Shown: positions 9,082-14,648 of the stretch, in pieces
Position numbering within the stretch: position 1 is the stretch's first letter
How the letters are laid out: every line of letters starts with the position of its first letter
Source of the DNA: an uncultured Anaerolineales bacterium
GTDB lineage: Bacteria > Chloroflexota > Anaerolineae > Anaerolineales > Villigracilaceae
Length of the DNA stretch: 14,648 nucleotides
Direction of reading: 5' to 3'
NCBI GenBank assembly: GCA_937928015.1
Contig: CALFXA010000244.1
Span: 1 to 14,648 of the forward strand
The notes under the pieces: generated by a model
Told to the model about the DNA's origin: nothing
The model's database searches: none
The model's input: the letters and a program-made list of their open reading frames with translations, nothing else
Translations under genes and position numbers: made by a program

Positions 9082-9923
9082 TGTCATCTTATAGATTAAG
9101 TACCTATGTCCTGCGCGTTCTTTCGTATCTTCTGCTGTTCTTCCTGTTGATTCTGATCATCGTCCCGATCTGGATCCTGATCGTGAACTCCACTCGTTCC
9201 ACCACCGAGATTCAACAAGGCATCAGCCTGATCCCCAGTTCTCATTTGATCGAGAATTACCGCCTGTTGCTCAGCAAAGGCTTGAACCTGCCCCGCGGCT
9301 TTGGCAACAGTATTTTTCTGGCGGTTGCCTCGACGGCGGTTACAGTGTATTTCTCCCTGCTGACAGCCTACGGTCTGGTGGTCTATGATTTCCCCGGCAG
9401 GAAGTTGTTCTCCAACTTCATCATCGTGCTGGTGATGATCCCCATGCAGTTGTCCATCGTCGGTTTCTATCGCTTCATGTCCATGCTGGGGCTGACCGAC
9501 AACTATGCGGCCTTGATCCTGCCATTGATAGCCAACGCAGGCGCAGTCTTCTTCGGGAAGCAATATCTCGAGTCGATGCTGATCCAGGACCTGATCGATG
9601 CGGCCCGCATCGATGGCGCCAGTGAGTTGGGCATCTTCCACATGATTATCATGCCGTTGGCGGTGCCGGGCGCGGCCACTATGGGCATTTTTGCCTTCGT
9701 GACCTCCTGGAACAACTTCTTCAACGCCTTTATCATAATCACTTCCATCGAGAAATATACGCTTCCGATGCTGGTCCAAACCCTGCGCGGTGACGTGTAC
9801 CGCACGGAATACGGCGCGATCTACCTTGGCCTGGCGGCCACCATTGTGCCGATCATCATCATCTACGCCATCTTCTCTCGTTATATCGTGAGCGGCATTG
9901 CCATGGGGGCCGTCAAGGAATAA
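9081..9923 (+). CDS. Sugar ABC transporter permease, MalG/UgpE type (CUT1)
   Basis: This is the second membrane subunit of the same importer, 280 residues. Its ATG shares the last base of the preceding TAA stop (TAATG), a translational-coupling arrangement. A strong membrane segment lies at 13-35, followed by typical MalG-like segments NSIFLAVASTAVTV (about 76-89) and IIVLVMIPMQLSIVGFY (about 114-130). The EAA loop at about 173-197 reads DAARIDGASELGIFHMIIMP, with Asp in place of the usual first Glu, a common variant. No ATP-binding subunit is encoded in this operon; CUT1 systems often share one MsmK-like ATPase encoded elsewhere. Confidence 0.95.
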   Translation: MSSYRLSTYVLRVLSYLLLFFLLILIIVPIWILIVNSTRSTTEIQQGISLIPSSHLIENYRLLLSKGLNLPRGFGNSIFLAVASTAVTVYFSLLTAYGLVVYDFPGRKLFSNFIIVLVMIPMQLSIVGFYRFMSMLGLTDNYAALILPLIANAGAVFFGKQYLESMLIQDLIDAARIDGASELGIFHMIIMPLAVPGAATMGIFAFVTSWNNFFNAFIIITSIEKYTLPMLVQTLRGDVYRTEYGAIYLGLAATIVPIIIIYAIFSRYIVSGIAMGAVKE

Positions 9924-10035
9924 CACCAGACGGCCATTGCCCCATACCCATGATCGGTTGTCCGCACAGACGGGACGACTGGCTTTATATTGCTTGAAGA
10001 CAGATGAATGTTAAAACAATCAAACTGAGGATTGC

Positions 10036-12354
10036 ATGATATTGACTCAAAAGACACTTGACACCCTGCTTGCACAGATGACTCTGGACGAGAAACTGGC
10101 CCAGATCGGTTCATATTGGATGTATGAATTGCAGACGGGTGGCGTATTGGATTTGGATAAGGTGCGGGCGAAGCTCGGTCAGGGGATCGGACAGATTACC
10201 CGCGTGGCGGGCGCGTCCACGTTTGATCCTGTTCTGGCGGCGAAGATGGGGAATCAGATCCAGAAGTTTTTGCTGGAACAAACCCGCCTGAAGATTCCCG
10301 CCATTCTGCATGAGGAGAGTTGCTCGGGTGCGATGATCTTGGGCGGCAGTATGTACCCACAGATGATCGGCCTGGCCAGTACCTTCCAGCCCGAACTGGC
10401 TGAGGCCATGACCCAGGTCATTCGCAAACAACTGCTGGCTATCGGCGCGCGACAGGCGCTGGCCCCCGTCTTGGACGTTTCCCGAGACCCGCGTTGGGGC
10501 CGCACCGAAGAGACCTTCGGCGAGGACCCGACCCTGGTCAGCCACTTTGGTATGGCCTACGTCCGTGGCATGCAGGGTGCGGACCTGGCCCAGGGCGTGA
10601 TGGCCACGGGCAAGCATTTCATCGGTCACAGTCTCTCGCAGGGCGGACAAAATTGCGCCCCTGTTCACGTCGGCAAACGCGAACTGTACGACACCTTCCT
10701 GGCTCCGTTCCAGGCCGCCATCCGTGATGCGGGCCTGGCGACCATGATGAACTCCTATCCTGAATTGGATGGGGAAGTGGTAGCTGCTTCCCGCCGTATT
10801 CTGACCGACCTGCTGCGTGGGGAACTCGGCTTCGACGGCCTGGTCGTCTCCGACTACGATGCCGTGGTCATGATTCATAACTATCACAACGCGGCTCCCG
10901 ACCTCGCCACGGCGGGGCGGCTGGCCCTGCAGGCGGGCATTGACGTGGAACTGCCCACCACCGTCTGTTACGGTGACGCGCTCAAAGCAGCGCTCGACGC
11001 GGGCGATCTGGATATGGCAACCGTCGACATGGCGGTCTCCCGCCACTTGCAGAAGAAGTTCGAGTTGGGCCTGTTCGAGAATCCCTACGCGGACGAGGGT
11101 CGAGTGGTCGAGGTCTTTGAGACCTCCGAACAGCGTGCCCTGGCGCGCGAGATCGCCCGTAAGAGCATGGTCCTGCTCAAGAATGACGGCCTGCTTCCGC
11201 TCAAAAAGGATCTCCGTACGCTGGCAGTCATCGGCCCCAATGCGGATAACAACCGCAGTCTGCTCGGCGATTACTCTTATGCGGCTACCAAGGAGTTGGT
11301 CAGTTTTCAGGCTCCGCCCGATTCTTCGTTCATCGATATCGATGAGCAGGAATTGGCGGAATATGATGTGAAGATCGTTGGCGCGCTGAAAGGCATTCAG
11401 GCGGCGGTGACTCCCGATACCAAAGTGCTCTACGCCAAAGGTTGCGACAACCTCTCCGCTGACACCAGAGGATTCGACGAAGCCGTCCGCGCGGCAGAAC
11501 AGGCCGACGCGGTGATCCTCGTGCTGGGTGACCGCTCGGGCCTGACCCCGAACTGCACATCGGGTGAGACGCGCGACAGCGCCGACCTCCGCTTGCCGGG
11601 CGTGCAGGAAGAGTTGGCCAAGGCCATCCTTGCGACGGGCAAACCTGTGGTGGCGGTCCTGATCAATGGACGTCCGTATGCCATCCCGTGGCTGGACGAG
11701 CGCGCCAACGCCATTCTCGAAGCCTGGCTGCCGGGGGAGGAAGGCGGCGCAGCGCTGGCCGACATCCTGTTCGGCGATGCCAACCCGGGCGGCAAACTGC
11801 CTGTGACCTTCCCGCGCAGTGTCGGTCAACTGCCGATCTTCTATAATCACAAGCCCTCGGGTATGAAATCGAACTGGTACATCGATTACGTGTCCGAGAA
11901 GGCCACGCCGCTGTATCCCTTCGGGCACGGATTGAGTTACACCCGCTTCGAGTATAGCGACCTGTCGATTGAGCGGGACCAGGCTACGGCGGGGGAGGGG
12001 CTGGAGATCACACTGAAGGTCACCAACACGGGCGACGTCCGTGGCGACGAAGTGGTCCAGCTCTACATCCGCGACGAGTACGCCAGCGTCCCGCGCCCGA
12101 TGAAGGAGCTGAAAGGCTACGCGCGTCTGACGCTCGAACCGCGCCAGTCTAAAACCGTGACCTTCCACCTGCCCGTCGACCAATTGGCTTTTTACGACGC
12201 TGACGTGAGCCTCGTGCTCGAACCTGGACGTATCTTCGTCATGCTCGGCAGTTCGAGCGACGATATCCGCCTGCGTGGCGAGTTCGAGATCGTCGGCGCG
12301 GCCAAGATGCCGATCAGGGAGCGTGTATTCGTCTGCCCTGTGACGATCTTGTAG
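10036..12354 (+). CDS. GH3 family beta-glycosidase (beta-xylosidase/beta-glucosidase type)
   Basis: This is a 772-residue three-domain GH3 enzyme without signal peptide, so it probably acts in the cytoplasm on imported oligosaccharides, releasing terminal beta-linked sugars from the non-reducing end. The N-terminal TIM-barrel domain includes RDPRWGRTEETFGEDP (150-165), KHFIGHS (193-199) and the catalytic nucleophile Asp273 in VVSDYDA. The second domain contains the probable acid/base Glu511 in SGETRDSADLRLPGVQ. A fibronectin-III-like domain runs from about 640 to 755, beginning after FGHGLSYTRFEYSDL. Start ATG has GAGG five bases upstream. From memory, motifs such as DRSGLT and PRPMKELKG match the clostridial and Thermotoga beta-xylosidase/beta-glucosidase branch, so xylo-oligosaccharides are plausible. 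It lies 112 bases behind the permeases with no evident promoter between, so it is probably co-transcribed. Confidence 0.95.
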   Translation: MILTQKTLDTLLAQMTLDEKLAQIGSYWMYELQTGGVLDLDKVRAKLGQGIGQITRVAGASTFDPVLAAKMGNQIQKFLLEQTRLKIPAILHEESCSGAMILGGSMYPQMIGLASTFQPELAEAMTQVIRKQLLAIGARQALAPVLDVSRDPRWGRTEETFGEDPTLVSHFGMAYVRGMQGADLAQGVMATGKHFIGHSLSQGGQNCAPVHVGKRELYDTFLAPFQAAIRDAGLATMMNSYPELDGEVVAASRRILTDLLRGELGFDGLVVSDYDAVVMIHNYHNAAPDLATAGRLALQAGIDVELPTTVCYGDALKAALDAGDLDMATVDMAVSRHLQKKFELGLFENPYADEGRVVEVFETSEQRALAREIARKSMVLLKNDGLLPLKKDLRTLAVIGPNADNNRSLLGDYSYAATKELVSFQAPPDSSFIDIDEQELAEYDVKIVGALKGIQAAVTPDTKVLYAKGCDNLSADTRGFDEAVRAAEQADAVILVLGDRSGLTPNCTSGETRDSADLRLPGVQEELAKAILATGKPVVAVLINGRPYAIPWLDERANAILEAWLPGEEGGAALADILFGDANPGGKLPVTFPRSVGQLPIFYNHKPSGMKSNWYIDYVSEKATPLYPFGHGLSYTRFEYSDLSIERDQATAGEGLEITLKVTNTGDVRGDEVVQLYIRDEYASVPRPMKELKGYARLTLEPRQSKTVTFHLPVDQLAFYDADVSLVLEPGRIFVMLGSSSDDIRLRGEFEIVGAAKMPIRERVFVCPVTIL

Positions 12355-12369
12355 TGACTTTGGGTTTTC

Positions 12370-12400
12370 TTCTCCTATCCCCTTGGACAAGGGTGGAGAA
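12370..12400 (+). other. Bulged hairpin preceding the GH3 terminator
   Basis: TTCTCC (12370-12375) pairs with GGAGAA (12395-12400) and, inside it, CCCTT (12380-12384) pairs with AAGGG (12389-12393). The result is a stacked hairpin with an asymmetric internal loop, directly after the stop codon and before the terminator. It is probably a 3'-end stabilising structure. Confidence 0.5.
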
Positions 12401-12407
12401 AGGATAC

Positions 12408-12450
12408 ACCCTCCTGGTCTTTGGATTTGGGCCAGGAGGGTTCTTTTTTT
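12408..12450 (+). terminator. Rho-independent terminator of the sugar ABC/GH3 operon
   Basis: CCCTCCTGG (12409-12417) pairs perfectly with CCAGGAGGG (12432-12440), with an extra A-T closing pair, and is followed by TTCTTTTTTT. This is a textbook intrinsic terminator ending the operon that begins at about 6440. Confidence 0.92.
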
Positions 12451-12510
12451 CGATTTTGGCAACTTTTCCGGAAATTAGCTGGGAAAATTCGACTTTGTGA
12501 AAATTCACTC

Positions 12511-12538
12511 TTGTATTTTTTTAAAATCTCCTTATAAT
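12511..12538 (+). promoter_or_regulatory. Promoter of the xylR-xylF operon
   Basis: A perfect TATAAT (12533-12538) is preceded, after 16 bases, by TTGTAT (12511-12516). Transcription would begin near 12545, at the left edge of the xyl operator, so a bound repressor would block initiation. Confidence 0.7.
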
Positions 12539-12546
12539 ACGAATAG

Positions 12547-12571
12547 TTAGTTTATATAACCATTAAACTAA
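12547..12571. promoter_or_regulatory. xyl operator (xylO) for the ROK repressor XylR
   Basis: TTAGTTT and AAACTAA are separated by exactly 11 bases; the perfect inverted arms extend to eight bases each (TTAGTTTA, TAAACTAA). Bacillus XylR operators have the same arms and the same spacing, from memory. It lies between the promoter and the xylR start codon. Confidence 0.88.
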
Positions 12572-12585
12572 ATAGGCGATCCCTC

Positions 12586-13797
12586 ATGTTCACTGGCGAC
12601 CAGGAAAAGGTACGGAAAGTCAACAGATCCCTCATTCTTAACACCTTGCGGCTTCACGCGCCTGTTTCGCGTGCCCAAGTGGCAAATATTACGGGGTTGA
12701 CCCGCGGTACGGTGTCGAATATTGTCAATTCATTGATAGAGGATGGGCTGGTTTTTGAGGATCAGTTGCAGGACTCGAAGGTCGGACGACCGTCCATTTT
12801 GCTGAGGCTGCGGCCTGATGGCGGGGCAGTCATCGGGGTGGAAATTGGGGTGGATTTTATCTCCGTACTTTTGACGAATTTCGTGGCCGAACCCTTGTGG
12901 GAAACCCGTGTAAAGACCTACCCTTCCCAATCCCAAACCGACATCATTCATCAGGCGGAAGCCTACATCGAGCAGGCGCTCGATATTGCAAAGGAACAAA
13001 CTTTGCGGCCTTTGGGAATCGGCGTGGGGCTGCCGGGCCTGGTCAATGTGCGGCAGGGAAACCTGATCATGGCCCCAAATCTGCATTGGACGAACGTACC
13101 CCTGCGTCTGATGTGGAACCAGCGCTTTCGTCTGCCTATTTATATCGATAATGAAGCGAATTTGTCTACACTGGGGGAATATTACTTTGGAGTGGCCCGC
13201 AATACCGATAATTTCATATATCTTTCCTCTGACATCGGCCTGGGCGGTGGTGTGATGATCGACGGAAGATTGTTCCGCGGCGCGAACGGATATGGAGGAG
13301 AAATCGGCCATATCCAGCGCGACTTGCAGGGCGAGGAATGCGCCTGCGGGCGCATCGGCTGTTGGGAGACCCTGGTTGGTCCGCGCGCTGTGCTTCGTCG
13401 TGTAAAGCATGAACTAAACGTCAAGCAGGATACGCAATTGCTGGAGGCCTGCTCGGGCGACCTGTGCAACCTCACCTTCGAAATGATCGTGCAATTCGCT
13501 TTGGAGGGGAATGCCATTTGCCGCCAGGCGATGGAAGATGTGGCTGTAAACCTGGGTGTGGGAATTGCCGACCTGGTCAATATTTTCAACCCGCAAATGA
13601 TCGTCATCGGCGGCGCCTTCATCGCGGGAAAAGATATTTTGTACTCGATCATCGAAAAGACGATTCTTTCCAATGCGCTGTCGCCTTCGGTCGAGAACCT
13701 GCAGATCAAGTTCTCCGAACGGACCGCCGAGGCTTGTGTGTTGGGCGCGGTGGCGGTTGTGTTGGATGACATCTTGCGCGAACTGGCGATCAATTAA
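12586..13797 (+). CDS. xylR: XylR, ROK-family xylose-responsive repressor
   Basis: This is a 403-residue transcriptional repressor of the ROK family. An N-terminal winged helix-turn-helix spans about 10-60 (VSRAQVANITGLTRGTVSNIVN), followed by a sugar-kinase-like fold. The ROK zinc site is intact: His242 in GEIGHI and Cys252, Cys254 and Cys259 in CACGRIGC. The kinase catalytic Asp is replaced by Glu190 in DNEAN, and the ATP-binding DxGxT-like motif reads EIGVD, as expected of a regulator that binds sugar without phosphorylating it. The sequence aligns by eye along its length with Bacillus XylR. The ribosome-binding site is poor (AGGCG), suggesting low expression. A Bacillus-type xyl operator overlaps the start of its transcript, and xylF follows on the same strand. 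D-xylose is the expected inducer. Confidence 0.9.
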   Translation: MFTGDQEKVRKVNRSLILNTLRLHAPVSRAQVANITGLTRGTVSNIVNSLIEDGLVFEDQLQDSKVGRPSILLRLRPDGGAVIGVEIGVDFISVLLTNFVAEPLWETRVKTYPSQSQTDIIHQAEAYIEQALDIAKEQTLRPLGIGVGLPGLVNVRQGNLIMAPNLHWTNVPLRLMWNQRFRLPIYIDNEANLSTLGEYYFGVARNTDNFIYLSSDIGLGGGVMIDGRLFRGANGYGGEIGHIQRDLQGEECACGRIGCWETLVGPRAVLRRVKHELNVKQDTQLLEACSGDLCNLTFEMIVQFALEGNAICRQAMEDVAVNLGVGIADLVNIFNPQMIVIGGAFIAGKDILYSIIEKTILSNALSPSVENLQIKFSERTAEACVLGAVAVVLDDILRELAIN

Positions 13798-13799
13798 AA

Positions 13800-13815
13800 A
13801 TCACGCCTGCGTGAT
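13800..13815 (+). other. Short hairpin between xylR and xylF
   Basis: ATCACG and CGTGAT form a 6-bp stem with a CCTG loop, beginning three bases after the xylR stop. No T-tract follows. No separate promoter or second xyl operator is visible in 13798-13903, so xylF is probably co-transcribed with xylR through this element. Confidence 0.45.
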
Positions 13816-13903
13816 CTACATTCCACTTATGGAGGTCCCCAATCCAGATATCAATCCTCTGCCTGAACACGAAGTCATCAAATTCTGTAAAAGGAGCCTG
13901 AAA

Positions 13904-14648
13904 ATGAAATCGAAACGTGTTTTGATGACCATCTTCTCTTTGATGATCATCGCTTCCATGGCACTCACCGCTTGCAGCGGCGCCTCCCAGTCCTCTGGCG
14001 GAAAAGTCAAGATCGGCCTGTCCTTCTCTGACTTTGCGACCGAACGCTGGAAAAACGAAGAAATTCTGATGCGCAAGCTTCTCGAAGAGAAGGGCTACGA
14101 GGTCATTTCCGCGGAAGCCAACCACGACGTCAAACTGCAGAACGACCAGATCGACAACATGGTCAGTCAGGGCGTCAAAGGCCTGATCGTCATTGCCGAA
14201 GATGGCGATGCCGTGGTCACTTCTGTGGACAAGGCTGCGGATGCGGGCGTGAAGGTCATCGCTTATGACCGCCTGATCAAGACCTCCAAGATCGCTGCCT
14301 ATCTGTCCTTCGACAACGTCGAGGTAGGTAGACAACAGGCCCTTGGCGTCATGAAAGCGATTGATGCTGATAACTGGGATGTCAACGCGAACGGTCCCGC
14401 CCGTGTTGTGCAGCTTGCCGGCTCACCCACAGACAACAATGCTACCCTTTTCACCAAGGGCCAGACTGAAATCTTACAACCATACGTTGACTCTGGCAAG
14501 ATTGAAATCGTTGCCCAGCAGGGCATCGACAACTGGGATGCTGCCAACGCCCTCAAGGTGATGGAAAACATCCTGACCGCCCAGAACAACGACATCGATG
14601 CCGTGGTCGCCTCCAATGATGGCACCGCCCTCGGCGCCCTCCAGGCGA
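13904..14648 (+). CDS. xylF: D-xylose ABC transporter substrate-binding lipoprotein XylF (partial, C-terminus off window)
   Basis: This is the extracytoplasmic D-xylose receptor of a CUT2 importer; 248 residues are visible. The start at 13904 follows AAAAGGAG at a good distance, and a lipoprotein signal peptide ends in lipobox LTAC with Cys24. An upstream in-frame ATG at 13829 would bury that signal and is rejected. XylF hallmarks run in order: KIGLSFSDFATERW near the mature N-terminus, VIAYDRLI, AAYLSFDNVEVGRQQA, QLAGSPTDNNATLFTKGQ, PYVDSGKIEIV, WDAANALKVMENILTAQNN and VVASNDGTALGALQA, which tracks E. coli XylF closely. Unlike the soluble periplasmic E. coli protein this one is lipid-anchored, which fits a cell envelope without a true periplasm. 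XylG and XylH genes are expected immediately downstream. Confidence 0.95.
   Translation, partial: MKSKRVLMTIFSLMIIASMALTACSGASQSSGGKVKIGLSFSDFATERWKNEEILMRKLLEEKGYEVISAEANHDVKLQNDQIDNMVSQGVKGLIVIAEDGDAVVTSVDKAADAGVKVIAYDRLIKTSKIAAYLSFDNVEVGRQQALGVMKAIDADNWDVNANGPARVVQLAGSPTDNNATLFTKGQTEILQPYVDSGKIEIVAQQGIDNWDAANALKVMENILTAQNNDIDAVVASNDGTALGALQA

Noticed and set aside
10111..12462. 783-codon open frame antisense to GH3
   Set aside because: Shadow of a strongly biased G+C-rich gene; composition is rich in His, Arg and Gln with no recognisable domain, while the sense strand is an intact GH3.
13829..13903. 25-residue N-terminal extension of XylF
   Set aside because: It would mask the lipoprotein signal; AAAAGGAG before 13904 marks the real start.

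Overview
The window looks like a stretch of a Chloroflexota chromosome, probably class Anaerolineae. The grounds are indirect: moderately high G+C coding DNA, and very Anaerolineae-like lipoproteins in which the lipobox Cys is followed by low-complexity Ala/Pro/Thr/Glu linkers (TEAPA-type repeats). The taxon is an inference. I see no rRNA, tRNA, CRISPR array or insertion sequence. It is a carbohydrate-utilisation region built from three adjacent modules, each with its own local repressor and its own recognisable operator.

Module A (1-5172). On the minus strand, reading right to left, lie a LacI-family repressor (2836-3876), a family-5 (oligopeptide/oligosaccharide type) solute-binding lipoprotein (771-2654) and the start of a DppB-type permease (1-694, cut by the window edge). 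Divergent from these on the plus strand is a GH130 family beta-mannoside phosphorylase/hydrolase (4109-5080) with a hairpin behind it. The lacI/GH130 intergenic region carries two near-perfect copies of the 14-bp box known for cellobiose repressors CelR/CebR (TGGGAGCGCTCCCA), 93 bp apart. One sits inside overlapping divergent promoter candidates and the other in the lacI leader. The likely job is import and phosphorolysis of a beta-linked oligosaccharide containing mannose and/or glucose.

Module B (5241-12450). A second LacI repressor (5326-6342) has a near-consensus promoter and two tandem 12-bp operators in its leader. The matching perfect palindrome GGTAACGTTACC lies before a CUT1-type sugar ABC operon: family-1 binding lipoprotein (6558-8039), two permeases (8128-9081 and 9081-9923, overlapping by one base) and a GH3 glycosidase (10036-12354). 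A classic terminator follows. No ATPase gene is present, so a shared ATPase encoded elsewhere is expected. The GH3 protein resembles the beta-xylosidase/beta-glucosidase branch, so the imported sugar is probably a xylo- or gluco-oligosaccharide.

Module C (12511-14648, continues past the window). A ROK-family XylR repressor (12586-13797) is preceded by a promoter and an operator with the same 7-11-7 architecture as Bacillus xylO. It is followed by the XylF-type D-xylose-binding lipoprotein (13904-end), presumably heading a CUT2 xylose importer.

Both complete or near-complete transporter operons carry a strong hairpin without a T-tract between the binding-protein gene and the first permease gene, an arrangement that usually keeps binding protein in excess over permease. 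All gaps are shorter than 250 bases and hold the leaders, operators and terminators listed. I found no sign of a radically new system. The most interesting content is regulatory: three orthogonal repressor/operator pairs packed into 15 kb of hemicellulose-type sugar genes.
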